DNA of 39,959 nt from Obelidium mucronatum (taxonomy: Eukaryota; Chytridiomycota; Chytridiomycetes; Chytridiales; Chytriomycetaceae): NCBI GenBank assembly GCA_025765595.1, contig JAIVFH010000246.1:1-39959 (forward strand). Direction: 5' to 3'. Positions within the stretch are counted from its first letter, which is position 1, and every line of letters starts with the position of its first letter. Shown one piece after another: positions 19,280 through 32,212 of this stretch. Under the pieces are notes generated by a model that saw only the letters and a program-made list of their open reading frames with translations, did not search any database and had not been told where the DNA came from. The position numbers and the translations under genes were made by a program.

Positions 19280-20295
19280 TTATTCTTTTGAAACATCACT
19301 TTTTTTTCTGATATGTTGCACTGAAGGATTTTCCATCTCGGATCTCCCATCTTCTTCCTGTGGCGTCTGCTGCGCCAGTCCTTGTTTGATTATTTCGGCG
19401 TGTTCCAATTTGGTAAAATCCAACAACACCGACCCGTCCAAACAATCCAACTCAAGTCTGAATGATTCTCTGAGCTTAGAATCTACTAGATTTATCAAGG
19501 AGGTTTCGGTCTGTATTTCTTTGAGCCTGAATACTCTTGCGGGAACATTGGGTGTGTCGGGTGATGGAACAAAGAGCGCAAAATGTCGGTTTCGAATATA
19601 ACCAATAGAAAGTGCCCCGGAAACCCAATTCTTTGATAATTCATATGTATTCATTGAATATGTAACAGGAACCTGCTCGAAACGAAACAATTACTCACAA
19701 CAGAAAACAAGGAGGGAACATGAAACAATAAAATCTTACGGAAACAGTAAAAGAAGTATTTCTCAGAGTTTTATAAGCATTCTTTGCAGCAAGTGATTGC
19801 ATTGTCGAAGGATTTCCTGCCCTCGCAGAGTTTCTACTACTCCGACCGCCACTAGCACCTCCATTTCTACTATTACTGCCAAGCATTTTCCAGCCTTGAC
19901 TACTCTCTCCATAAATACCAACCGCTTTTGGAATCAGATTCAAAAAGATGGGTACCGAAGTGGCAATCCAGATTACAAGAGAAGTTGCAAAGACATTTTG
20001 CGAAATGGATGTAGTGTCTTGCTCGACCGCATGAATCACAATCGCAGAAAACACAAGAGTGACGGACAAAGTAGAAAGAAGTGTTGATTCGCTATGGTTG
20101 GGACCAACGTTGCGGCAGAGACAAGTAACGGCAATCAGCATCACTAGAAGCAGGGAATTGTATACCCATAGTGCGATTCCGATTCTACGGCTGTCTTCAT
20201 TATTCACACATGTGGTTTGAATAATATTATGGAGAATTTCGGTTTTGAGTCGTAATTGCGATGCTTTTGAAAAGATACCCAATAGAACCTGTGCC

Positions 20296-20326
<31 letters not shown>

Positions 20327-23110
20327 ATAAGAAGCACAAAAAAGACAGGAGCCAGAGAAGAGAAAGAAATATCAATTTTTTACAATCTCAACTGTAACAA
20401 AGAACCCCAAAAAAGCCAACATGGACGAATCCCATAAAAACACTTTCGAAATCTTTTTCTTGGCACTATACACCATCCAAACACGAAAGTTCTTTACAAT
20501 CAAGCATCCCAGTATAATGGAATAGGAAGAGAGCTGAAGCCACAGTCGAAGAGTGCATTTCAGAATCGATTCGTTATTCAAAGAAAGTAAGAGTGACGTG
20601 TAGGCTGGTATAGACCCGAGCGAGAGCACGCTCAGAAATACAACCGAGCCGGATTTGATGATGTTGTTTCTTCTGTAGACGATAACGAGAATCGAGAGGC
20701 AGATGGCAGCGGCTAGGCCAAGAAAAGACAAAAATTCGATTGTGAGTCCCTTTCCGCTGGTCGAATCAAGCATGTCGGTTGTATAAATTGGACCATCAGG
20801 TGGTGGGATGTGGCCTCCTATTTGTTTGAGAAAGCTGAGTTGTGAGTTATCTTTGGTTGAAGGTAAAAAAGAACCTCCAAAAAACAGCATTCTATCCGCG
20901 GTCCCAACTGTCAAAAATGTTTCCATTTTCAAGTCGGCGTATTGGAACTTTGTTTGCTCGACGTTGGTGTAGCCAAAGACTTGGTAAAATGGGTATAGGT
21001 ATAAATGATGAAGAGTCAAAATAGTAAGAAAGAAAACGCATAGACTTTACAAATAGTATCTTGAGAGTAATTGAAGTATTGAAAGATAACTGTGGCAGCT
21101 TCGTCCCCATTCTCGGTGAGCAACAGGGGTTCTCCGGTCAAACCGACATATCCTGTTTTTAAAAAACGGCAGGTCCTTAAAAAAACTTCCCCAAAAGCAT
21201 AAACTTTTCATACCTGTATTCCTAAATGCCGTATAATTCAGGTGTGGTTGAAGCGCCTTGGAGGATAGCAAATCTGGAGAATATCTAGTATCGCTTCTCA
21301 GCAACTTAAGGGTGAAAAACAGCGGCGCGATTTTCAGTACAATCATTTCTATTTGATTCGGAATAAAAAATGCACCTTGTCCAAGCCATGAGCGAGAATC
21401 CCTACACAATCGTAGGAAGGAAGAATGTTGAACCAAGCCGCCATAGTAAGCAAATCAAACTGCCGACCCCAGGGGGCTTGAAATTCGTTGACTTGTTTTG
21501 TGAAATTTTCTTGCAGTGATACCATTAAGGGGGTGTTCACGTTTAATCCATAGATCTGAATAATTCCATGAAAGTGGGACATGTAGTCTTTTCCGAAGTC
21601 TATCAGGAGAATAAAAGGAAAGTTCGGCCAGTTATATTTTTGGGTCATATTTCATGATTATTATGTAGTTTTTACCCTTTTCCGGATCCCCCGAGGGACT
21701 GTCTTCGGCATCAAGCCCGTGTAGGGTAAACCAAACATAGCTTGGACCAACCAACCGATTCAATCTGAAAATAAAAAATAAAATTATTAAAACAAAAAAG
21801 AATACAGGAATGCAGGATACTGTACTTTGTCTTGAGAGTCAAATATGTGTTTCCCATATTTCCTGATTTGCCACAGTATATTATATACCGAGCATCTACG
21901 CGCTCGATAGAGTCTGCTATATACTCGGCGTCTAAATAAGTGACAGCTGTGGAGGTTTTCCACAATTTCGATTCCACTCGCAATCAATGGATAAACAATG
22001 GTGTCATCACAGCCTACAAAATTTAATTGTTAAAAACGCCAGCTTCTTTGAGGCTTGTTTTTAGGAAGAAACCACTTTCTTTGGGCTTGGTCTGATATAA
22101 TGGCGACGCGTTTTACGTTCCAAAAGTCTAATAGGCGAAACAGAGCCTTGCCCCATCCTGAAACTGGTTATATGGGGGAGTATTTCAACAGACCATAGAA
22201 TCAAAAAGAGGAAGACGCACTTGTTATTGTTTGGATATAATACGGATATCGTGTTTTGTCCAAAAGTGCATTCACTGCTGCCGAACCACAGCAAAACGGG
22301 AGCTTTGCGAACATGATAAGCATGTAATAATAGATGAATTGAAAAAATTTACTTGAAATTGGGAATAGACTCCTGCGGATGATCTTTTGTATTCGAGTAG
22401 TCAATTCCAGGATTTTCGAAAATAGTCTCACTTTACTGTTCTGCCGAAAAAGTCCCCAAACACAGCAATCACGTCTAAAATCAATCCACTTCTTTTCCGA
22501 TTAGTTAATCCAGCAGCTGGAAGCTCGGAGTTCCTGTGATGCCAAGTTTACCTGGGTGGTTTTCATGGATCTCCTTTGCTGTTGTCATTGCTGAACCTCC
22601 ACAGTCTCCGCGTTTACAGTAATCGTTGAATCTCTTGATTTTAATTGTCGTATTTGGTAGTATATTCGGATTTCTGTTGATGTTTTCGATGGCAAACTTG
22701 TGGAGTGTAAAACCTTCGTCTGGCTTTGTCCCTCACAAACCTGAGCGCCCATCTGATTCCAAAACCACCACGACTTTAGTCCCCCAATTTTTCATATCGC
22801 TCATGAAGGTTATGTTTAAGTGGTCATAACCTTTTGTGACGAGAGATCCATTAAATTCAAGTTCAGGATACCTTCATGTTAGGCAGCGAAAAATCAGCCT
22901 CGCGTCTTCATTTAAGCAATTTGAGTTGAATCGCACCATCTATAAGGACCGAAAAAAGGCAATTGTAATCCGACGAGGCCTGTTTGCTGCTACTCATTTT
23001 TTACTCTGGGTCAAACAAACTTTGACAATTTTTTAAGTTATTATCCCACGGCCCTTGCTGCGCTGGAATACAGGGACGCCGTCTAATTTATACTCGGAAG
23101 TATTTTTTGA
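19280..23110 (-). CDS. Class C GPCR, GABA-B receptor-like (copy 1, frame breaks near N-terminus)
   Basis: A many-exon gene on the minus strand, paralogous to the one at 32213-36142. The ligand-binding (Venus-flytrap) half shows VFQRSKG, YPELEFNGSLVTKGY, FAIENINRNPNILPNTTIKI, DVIAVFGDFFGRTV, LPFCCGSAAVNALLDK and AEYIADSIERVDARYIIYCG. The membrane half shows IPPPDGPIYTTDML, IKSGSVVFLSVLSLGSIPAY, SYSIILGCLIVKNFRVWMV and ALWVYNSLLLVMLIAVTCL with the family motif CRNVGPNHSES. The tail ends at 19280 (VSKE). In GABA-B-like receptors the first domain binds small amino-acid-like ligands and the 7TM part signals through G proteins. In the first exons (22760-23000) the homologous frame shifts by one base at several points. 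The true start is uncertain; a hydrophobic stretch at about 23130-23175 may be its signal peptide. Confidence 0.8.
20296..20324 (+). repeat. 29-nt poly(A) tract (T tract of an intron on -)
   Basis: Twenty-nine consecutive A. On the minus strand it is a T run just upstream of an acceptor (TTTGGCACAG) of the GABA-B-like receptor, so it works as, or has grown from, the polypyrimidine tract. Confidence 0.9.
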
Positions 23111-23171
23111 TTATAGCAAAGATGTCTGAAAATTGCTTCAAGCTTAAATAGAATGATCGCGATGGCAAGTA

Positions 23172-24366
23172 TTAAAATTCATGAAACAAACTCGAATCAA
23201 AGTATGCCAGCAGTACATCTCGCTCATACGACCAGGCATTAACCTCCACCAATGCCTGTTGCAGCTCTACTGGCAAGGCACCCTGAAAATTATTCTCCGA
23301 TAAGTCTAACGTAAGATATTTTGCATGTCCACCCATTTAATCCGTCTGGAATAACTCCATCAAGTAGATTATTAGATAAATCCACTATTTCGAGTTTCTC
23401 CAGCCTGCCCAAATCAGCAGGAATCGAACCAGTCAATTGATTGCACGACAAATTCTAATGGTTAATCCATGAGTGAACGATTATCGAATGTACCCACTCA
23501 CTAGAATTCTCAAATCGTCAAAATCACACAACCGAACTTGGGATGTTTCCTTGCAAAGCATTTCCGGATAAATCAAAAACCTCCAACATCAATTTCCTCC
23601 ACCCCTCCACATCAATTTCACTCAATACTCCACATAAGACATTCTTAGACACCAACAGTTCCTTCATCGCACAATTACTTAACACTTGGTTTGGAATTGT
23701 TCCTTCAAGACGATTCTCGGATAAATTCAAGGTCCACAGGGTTTCTAGTTTCCCGAGTTCTTCCGGAATACAGCCGTCAAGCATGTTTTTGGACAGATTC
23801 AAATGACAAAGCGAAGAAAGATTCCCCAGCTCAGGAGGAATCCTGCCAGACAATAGATTTCCAGAAAGAGACAAAGAAGTCAATTGAGATAATCCAGCTT
23901 CTTGTCCAAGTTCGGGCGGAATAGATCCAACGAATGCATTGTTGTCAAGTAAAATCTGGATCATAAAGGTTTTAGACCAGATCACTGGAACAAACGCACG
24001 GATACGGCTAGCGGGATCTGCACCTAGAGGTAACGAGAATTTCATATCATGCGACCATACGGATTCACCGTTCTTGTCTACGAAACTGAAGTATGGGCAT
24101 TTGGTTATGTTCGCCAGCTCTCTCTGATGGTAGCGATCCCAATAAAAGAAGTCCTTGGTGAGATAAGCCCTACGCAGCCCGTACTCTGGAATCGTGATTG
24201 GATACAATATTTGCAGATTGGCGAGGGCGAATGAGGCTGAAGACGTAGCGATGTAGAATGTTCTGCACAAACTCCGCAGCTCCTTGATCGTCAGCGGATT
24301 AATGCCAAGAAGAAATCTGAAGCTGACTTCTGGTGGGATTGCGTTGATTGTTGTTGGTTCCTTCAT
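23172..24366 (-). CDS. F-box/LRR protein (paralogue of the split gene)
   Basis: Starts at 24366 with an F-box-like segment (NAIPPEVSFRFLLGINPLTI to SASFALANLQILY), then a spacer, then plant-type LRRs: NNAFVGSIPPELGQ, NLLSGRIPPELGNLSSLCHL, NMLDGCIPEELGKLETLWTL, RLEGTIPNQVLSNCAMKEL, NALQGNIPSS. The chain continues beyond the first stop with CDFDDLRIL. After a short intron it reads NLSCNQLTGSIPADLGRLEKL and LTLDLSENNFQGALPVEL, and ends SLFHEF at 23172. Two single extra bases, near 23530 (GG) and 23308 (GGG), break the frame inside otherwise regular repeats. It may be an SCF substrate adaptor. The stop lies 55 bp downstream of the KAT14 stop region's far side, in the same orientation. Confidence 0.75.
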
Positions 24367-24420
24367 TTTGGCTGGATGTTTTTACGGAAGTTATTATTAT
24401 ATATGTTACTACTTTTTTAT

Positions 24421-26826
24421 CTATCGCCGCATTCTTAAAAACAACGCGTTTCTACATTCACGCGAATTAGAAGGAATAAACTTGTCATAAAAGTTGACTA
24501 TAAATTGTTCAGCCTTGAATCCTGGCGTAAAGCAAATCAAAATGGAATATGTTATTTTTAGTTTTCATCATCATTATCATCAAGGCAAAACTCACCGAAG
24601 CTCTGATAAAGCATCATAGCTCGATTATTGGCACTCACATGCAAAGTGACATCTTTTCCATAGGATTCGACGGCTTGAATCAGATGGAACAACATGAACT
24701 TTGCGATTCCAGCTCTTTGCCAACCAGGACGCACCATGATGTAGGATATATACCCATCTGGCATTATAAACGCAGCATCCTATCACAACTCGTTTGTATA
24801 AGCGCGATTACGGATAGATCGGGACGGGAAAGGTGCTCCGAGACTTTGTTAAAGAAGGTAAGACTGTAGAGTTAAATGCCGCATAATATTTTTTAAGTCT
24901 ACTATACCATCGATTCCAGGCCAAAATTGTCTAGAGCAGCATTTCATTTACTTGCTCCTTGTGCATGGGGTGAAAATATACATAGTCAATTGATTTTCGT
25001 TCAGTTCTTGCTTCGGCCGACTCCTGATAATGAAGAAACGAACTCTAAAATCTTGTACTGGGGAGCCAGATTCTGTTTCCGTTGCACGACCATCCAAGTA
25101 GTTTCGCCAAATATATGGCTTCAAGTGCGTTACTAGTATATTGAGAAGCAATTGGGGTGAGCGTTGTGAGAGTGTTGGCGAGAAAGGGAGTTCCGTATAG
25201 CTTCGAAGATAGGCTGAAGGGAGGTGGGATGAATGTTATATTATGGCTTTTAACCAGCTTCAAAACAGAACCGTTAATAAAAGAGTGACATAAGCGCGAA
25301 ATATATATGATCAACTTGCCTTTGTTCTTTCCTCGATGCATTTGTCAAATTCCAAATCATGCTTTCCATACACAATAATTGCTCTATTTTCTGAATCCAT
25401 CCCATATTGAATACCGCCATCCTCTATAGGAACTCTTTGCATTGGCACTGGATCTGCGCGATAATCTTTTATGCTACGAAATGCAATGGCATCAATGTCA
25501 ACTCTTTTCAGACCGCGGAGTTTCTGAGCTTGAATCAGTAACAGCCGACGACGGAGGCGAGCTACGGTGGGATTCTCAGCCATAAATGGCTCGCATTTTT
25601 TGATCAAGCTGTAAGATTCTTCCGGATCGAGTAGACGTGGCCCGGTTGGTTCGGTTGTTGGAACCTGGGTTTCATCGCGTCAGTTCCCAAAATAGCCTCG
25701 AACTCAAGGGTGTAGATATACCACATTGTCTGCATCTCCGTCGGCGAATGGCGCTGTTTGGCTCGTGCCCTTGATTCCTTTGATTCCCTTGATACCCAAG
25801 CCCAGGTTAGGCCTTTTTATTGGCTGTTTTCCGGACGTCTTCGGATTTTGAGATGCGACTGATGGATTTTGTGTGGCGGATATGCTTTGGTTTTCATTTG
25901 ATTCGGCATCTTTTGTCGAATCTACGGAATGAGCCCCTCCTTTGGTACTTGTTGGATACGCAACTGACGGAGAATCGGACGCGTCCAAAACACCCACCGA
26001 AGTTGAAGAAGGCGCTTCTGCTTTCACAATTTCATCGGTTTGCGGAATGGATTCTACAGAATCATCGATTCCCGTCTCCTTCCTTTTTCTCTTCTTTTTT
26101 TCCCCTTCTCCAATTCTCCCGCTGGCATAACTGCTGGGATTATCATCGTCTGCAACAGGAGCATGAGAAGCCACAGAATCGCTCTTCTTGGTTACACGCT
26201 CTGCTTTGCCTTTTGACTTTGGATTCTGCGGAGGGACTTGCTCCACCAAAGCCCAGAATCCCTTCGCATTGTACAGTTTTCCAGATATAAATATTGATGA
26301 ATTCGTGGATAGTTCTTTGGCGATTGTGTTTGGCCAAGTTGCAGTTCCTACCGTACATCATGTACACAGAGTTGTCCAATCGTTAGCAGTCTCAACTCTT
26401 CTTCGTTTTAAGAGAAGAAAATAACTCAACTCACTCGCCCTGGTACCAAGTGTTCCCAATGCATGTCGATAAACCCACAAATGTGTTCTTTCCAACCAAA
26501 GAATCTATTGGATCGATCGCTGCTGGTCACAGTCAAATGATACAAGACTAAATGCGTCAGTTGAAGCCAAGTCATGGTTAAGCGTTTGAATTCTGGATTT
26601 GCCATAGTTGAACATGCAGAACATTTGAATGTATAGAAAACGTCTCCCGACAGGACTAAATATTGACTCGATTCAGTTGAGGACTGACAGCTGGAACAAA
26701 TGAGTTGACAAGGAAACGGCTGACGACATTGATTGTGTTTGGAGGAATCTTTTTTTTTTTAAGTCGGACACGATCTCCATTAATGATACGAGTTATTTCG
26801 CTATCGAATTTGTTTCTACGACGCAT
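24421..26826 (-). CDS. KAT14: KAT14-like histone acetyltransferase (ATAC complex, CSRP2BP/ATAC2 family)
   Basis: Multi-exon gene. The start (MRRRNKFDSEITRIINGD) leads into a Cys cluster (CRQPFPCQLICSSC) and the conserved KRLTMTWLQLTHLVLYHL with GWKEHICGFIDMHWEHLVPG. Next come WPNTIAKELSTNSSIFISG and GFWALVEQVPPQNP, a charged Ser-rich linker with a Lys/Arg run (KKKRKRK), and LIKKCEPFMAENPTVARLRR. The C-terminal GNAT acetyltransferase domain reads QFWPGID, VSEHLSRPDLSVIAL, GYISYIMVRPGWQRAGIAKF (the acetyl-CoA loop Q-R-A-G-I-A), GKDVTLHVSANNRAMMLYQS and, after the 24522-24595 intron, FKAEQFIVNFYDKF to RMRR. In animals KAT14 is a chromatin-bound subunit of the ATAC complex. Frame breaks lie at an 11-nt A run (26750-26761) and near 24772 and 24785. 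Confidence 0.88.
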
Positions 26827-26899
26827 CTTATTATTATTACATAGCAGTATTTTTCACAGGCCTCCGAGATCTTTTCTTTCAACAGCGACCACCTTAACA

Positions 26900-29800
26900 T
26901 CACACTACCAACATCCCTTCCAGATACCCCAAAGTCTTTGCAACCTGCTCTTCCAACCCCTTACGATATTTGAACTCTCCAAACTTTGTTTCCTCCAAAT
27001 CATCATCTACAGTCTCACCAACCTTCCTCAAACACGCCTAAAATCTCGTCGTGCTTCCCACAATATATGGCCAGCGATGGGTGGACCCGCAAGTGCCATG
27101 GCAGCGTTGATTCTTACTTTGAAGTTTTTGGATTTCGTCAAGGCGGTTATGAGGGCGTCAAAGAGGAGTGCGAGGGATGTCAATTGCACTCCGTTTTGGA
27201 GAATGTGTAGGAGGATCGGCGATTGCAATAGGTTATACGCGGCATAACAAGCATTCCAACGCACTTTAAATGCACCAGATGATATATTTTTGGTTATCGC
27301 GTCGATTTCGGGGGCCAGAGTGGGCGAGAAGCAGCGTGAATAGAGTTGTGGAGGGGAAAGACGGAGTAAGTTTCCAACAGCCCGGACACCATTGCTCCGA
27401 CATTTTTCATTGTCATTTGCGCTATGGATAGCGCTTTGGACTAACGGCTGCAGTAATTCAGATGGGATGATATTTCGGTTTTCTTGTTTTTGCTCCAATG
27501 AGAGTAGCGTGTCGGCTAAATTGGCCACTGCCCAGGATGATCTCACACGTACGAGAAGTCCCTTGTCGTATGCCAGAATAGGAAGTTGTCGAGACAACGT
27601 CTTAATGAATTCGGCATCCTGAACAATGAGATATTAGAGCAAACTAGCAAGGCTAAAAATGACAAACCTTGATAAAGTAGTCCAGCGTCACCCACAACCC
27701 CAAAGTCAAACAGCAATTACTCTTTACATCTTCATCAACATCTCCAGCCAACACACCAACAACATCCCGCTTAACAAAATCCTGCAAGTCCTAGCTCCAA
27801 CTCTCGAAAAATCGATGCTGGGAAATGCGCCAATACTTGCAAAGAAACCGCGCGGATAGCATATCCTGGGTCCCGGACCCCGTCCTTCAAGTACAGCTTC
27901 AAAACATGAAACCACCACCAATCCCATTCTGTACTATCGTGACTCCTCTTTTCCTGTTTATCCATAACTGCTGAGGGTTCTCGCATTTTCGCAAGGCTCG
28001 ATGCAAACTGTTCAATCACTTTCGCACAAGCGACTTTCCGCACGAAACCAAGCGATCCCGTTGGATGCGTCCAGACAGGTTGTATCACAACTGGTTCCAA
28101 GTACGACACCCAGTCGTCAAGAATCCAAGAAAATTGATTCCGAATCAATGCACAGAGAGCATCCAAGCTTGAAATCTGCAACTGTTCGCTTGTTGCAACG
28201 GATGTGGGTGGTCGCTTCGCGTTCAGAGATGGAGCCGGATCAGGAATCTAATGATGACGATGAAGAGGACAAGAAGGCGTGGTAAATCAGGTTGGTTATC
28301 TTGGCCTTGACGTCTTCATTTGGGATACTATATCCTGCATCCAAAAGACACGCAATCAAATTCAAACGAGGAGACAAGTATTGTCGGCTGTTGCTGTTGT
28401 TTCCCCCGTCATTAAAACAAAGAATTGCATTCATGCAGTTTCCCCGCAAATCCACACTTTGGATTCGCGTATAAGGGCTGCATTTGATGAGAAGCGACAA
28501 TGCTTTCCAATGTGAAGCCATGACTGCTTCGTCGCGTTCTTCTTCTATTGCCGTGTTGGATATCAGTTTAATGAGCCCAGCATGCAAATCACAGACTAGG
28601 GCTGCTAGCTTTTCAGACAGAGATGTGAAGCTATGGTTTCTGGCAGCATTGTTATTGCTGTTGAGTTTACTTGTGGGTGAGTCTTCTGCGATTGATAGAT
28701 ATTGCTGGCTACCCTCCAAGAAAGATTGGAGAACGAGGGAAGCAGCGAGGCGTAGTTTCGGGTTTGATGAGAATGAAGGATCCATAAGAGTAAACAGAGA
28801 GGGTTGCTGAGGATATTGCGAGGCGGGAACAGGAGTTGGAGGAGGTGGAAGAAAGAGTGACCACTTTGAATAGATGGGTTTTGGATGGGCCTTGTTCAAG
28901 GCTTGGAGACAGTAGAGCGCGTTGAGTTGAACTTTTTCTGTAGAATATCTGTCTCCAAAAACTGATCCGCTGTCTCCATCTGACACCTCGGAATCTGATT
29001 CCAAGCTACCGTTATTCGCATTTTCTGTGCTGCCGCGTTGTTTATCCCGCCTTTGTCTCCCCAATGAAGTGTTGGATCCACCACCAAACCCTCTGGAAAC
29101 AGACCCAACAGAAGGCGATCTCCTCCAAGAATCACCAGTAGAGCCACCAGACGATCGCCGATTATTTGAAGTCCCCCGCTGTTGCTGTTTCAAAGTGCTG
29201 CTAGATTCTCTTCCTCCTGTCGAGAAGGAAGGGAGTATCAAACTATGCAAATTGACAACAATGCCAGCCAGCGGGCCCAAGAAAAGATTCTTGTTTTCAT
29301 TCACGAGAGCTTGGATTCCTTTCAAAACCGTGACAAGCAACTGTTTTTTTTTGGTCAAGAAAGTTAAATCAGCTGTGATTTAAGAGAGAAGGCCGACCAA
29401 ACCTTATCATGAGCTTCAATTTGTTTCACACTCTCATCCCCTAAAGATGACGCAAGTCCAATATTTAAATTCTCGACAAGAATAGAGACAACAGTCTCTT
29501 GGAACTTTGAAACGGAAGGCAGAGTAGAGGAGGCAGGCGTCGCGATTGGTAGGGTAGCAGAAGCATTGGAGGCAGGTAACAGTGAAAGGAGAAGAGCCGG
29601 GTTTCAAACAGAGGTTCACGAGACATTGTGTCCCGTATTTCCTGACATCAAAAACAACGTGTATCGGTTTTTGCGTCATTGGATATCGCGCGAATATAGA
29701 CAATTTGGCCATAAGACTATCATAAATCTTTGCGTGTATGAGTGTTATTGATTTCTCTGGAAGGGGTGGAAAAAAAGAGCAACAAGGAAGGAGAAACACT

Positions 29801-30237
29801 TACAGAAGAAAGAACGTGCAAAGAAGAAAAGGAATCAGATAGAAAAGATGCAAATGTTTTTAGGGTCAGAATAATTTGGGAAGGGTCGATCGTCTCGTTT
29901 GAATTCGAAAGCAGTACAAGGAAACGTGACGCAGTTTCGACAAAAAGTCTTTGCTTGAGATTCAAGTCTGAAAATTCATTCTTGATGGTATGATCGGTGA
30001 TTGTTTGCAGGAGACATACGGTGCGGCTGGCAGAACCTTCAACAAGAAGGAATCCGCGTTGTAGAGAGACAAAGTCCTGCCAAGGAAAAAAGACAGATTC
30101 AGCAATGGATCATCTGTACCTTCTTTTTCACGTGGCTCAAACCAAAAGGCTTGACATACATTGTGATTGAACTCGGTTGTTGTGATGAGTTGGGCCCTCA
30201 ATTCGTCTAGCGTTGAATGCTGCTCTGGTTCAGACAT
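26900..30237 (-). CDS. HEATR6: HEAT repeat-containing protein 6 (HEATR6)
   Basis: Long multi-exon gene; the start is MSEPEQHSTLDELRAQL. The helical repeat region includes YGTQCLVNLCLKPG and NLFLGPLAGIVVNLHSLILP. A Ser/Gly/Asn-rich insert (28900-29200) separates this from the conserved block TEKVQLNALYCLQAL, WSLFLPPPPTP, PKLRLAASLVLQSFLEGSQQ and YLSIAEDS. Further HEAT repeats follow: FSWILDDWVSYLEPVVIQ, KVRWNACYAAYNLLQSP and KSKNFKVRINAAMALAGP. The C-terminus is FGEFKYRKGLEEQVAKTLGY and ends at 26900. This block order is that of animal HEATR6, a scaffold protein of poorly defined function. Two single extra G residues near 27035 and 27065 (TGGGAAG, GAGGAAGG) interrupt the last exon frame. Confidence 0.85.
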
Positions 30238-30243
30238 GATCAT

Positions 30244-31060
<817 letters not shown>

Positions 31061-31115
31061 TTTCTGTCCTTCTTTTGTAATAAATAAAATTAAATCGCTT
31101 AATTGCCTTGATTAA

Positions 31116-32141
31116 ATGACGCCGTTCTCAGCGGTCGCCGCGTGCGTGTTCCTCGGCCTTGTCTATGTGTTGGCGGTGCACGTCGCCAGCGCGTGCGCGC
31201 CAGCCGGCGCGGATAGTTTCTCTGCGCAGCTCGTGCGCCGGTTCGTGGCGGTGTCCGGCGCGGCGCTGTTCTCTTTAGGGTTCTGCGCATTGCTGACGCA
31301 GACGCCGCCGGCACGGCTCGGCGCCGGCGTGTCGGCCGCCGCGCCGGTCGTCGCGGCCTTCGCGCTGACCAATCTTGCCTTTGCGGGCCACGCCGCCGCC
31401 GCCGTCGCCGCGAAGGAGCCGCTGTTCCACGTGGCGCCGCTGACAAGCCTCAAGTTCTGGCGCGCGATCGTGGTTGCGCCAATCACAGAGGAAATCTGCT
31501 TTCGAGCCGCCATGATTCCGTTTCTGCAAAAGGCGAATTACTCAAACGCGGCGATCGTCTTTGGTCTTCCATTTGTCTTTGGTCTCGGTGCGTCTTTTGC
31601 TGTTATTTGGCAGAGATAATTCGTGTTTTACTATGTAAATAATTAACCTTCCTTTTTCAATTTAGCACATCTCCATCATCTGAGAGAACACTACATTTCA
31701 AATGGTGCATCGCCAGCGGCATTCAAAGAAGCTTGTCTGATTTCTGGCTTTCAATTTTTGTATACTACAGTCTTTGGAATGTTTGCCACCTATCTCGTTC
31801 TTAGGACGGGTACAGTTTGGTCGGCAGTCGTTGCTCATTCTCTTTGTAATGCGTATGGCTTTCCTGACTTATCTGTCTTTTTTCCATCCTATGATGGCGG
31901 TCGTTGGAGTAAAACTAGAGGTTTGTTTGCATCTATACCGCCGTAGGCAGTGTTGCCGTCGAGGGCGGTCATGTTCTTATCATCTTTTTGCTTCCCAAGA
32001 GCAATATCTTACCGCAATATCTCCATCACCTCCACATCGCGTCTACTCACACACACACCTTTCATAGTCACCATCATTGGAATCTACATAGCAGGCCTTG
32101 TTGGATTCTTTTGGTTATTGGAACCGCTCACGTCTTTCTAA
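31116..32141 (+). CDS. RCE1: CAAX prenyl protease 2 (RCE1/type II CAAX protease)
   Basis: Exons 31116-31587, 31666-31920 and 32002-32141 give 288 aa. It is an ER integral membrane protease that removes the last three residues of prenylated CAAX proteins such as Ras. The catalytic motif is APITEEICFRAAMIPFL (Glu-Glu-x3-Arg), followed by the His motif AHLHHL formed across the first intron and the Asn motif SLCNAYGFPD. Several membrane segments are visible (ACVFLGLVYVLAVHVASA; IIGIYIAGLVGFFWLLEPL). Exon 1 is strikingly G+C-rich and Ala-rich compared with the rest of the gene. The second intron contains remnants of the GCC-GAA-GGC palindrome family seen in VMP1. The gene starts 55 bp after the LC8 stop, on the same strand. 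Confidence 0.93.
31937..31969 (+). repeat. Decayed GCC-GAA-GGC palindromes in RCE1 intron 2
   Basis: ACCGCCGTAGGCAG and GCCGTCGAGGGCGGT lie side by side. The first matches the VMP1 array variant ACCGCCGTAGGCGG (about 17947) except for one base, and the order and spacing of the two units are similar. Confidence 0.7.
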
Positions 32142-32212
32142 AGATGGATGGCGTTCAAAATTTCTTTATTGTTTTTTTATTGTTGAATCAAATGATTCAC
32201 AAGGGATTTTGC

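Noticed and set aside
24549..25136. Plus-strand frames over the KAT14 GNAT domain
   Set aside because: Antisense to strongly conserved acetyltransferase sequence.
31099..31529. Arg-rich minus-strand frames opposite RCE1 exon 1
   Set aside because: Typical GC-rich antisense shadows; RCE1 catalytic motifs fix the coding strand.
32109..32117. Isolated TTATTGGAA near the RCE1 end
   Set aside because: No partner TTCCAATAA within 40 nt and it lies inside coding sequence; taken as chance.
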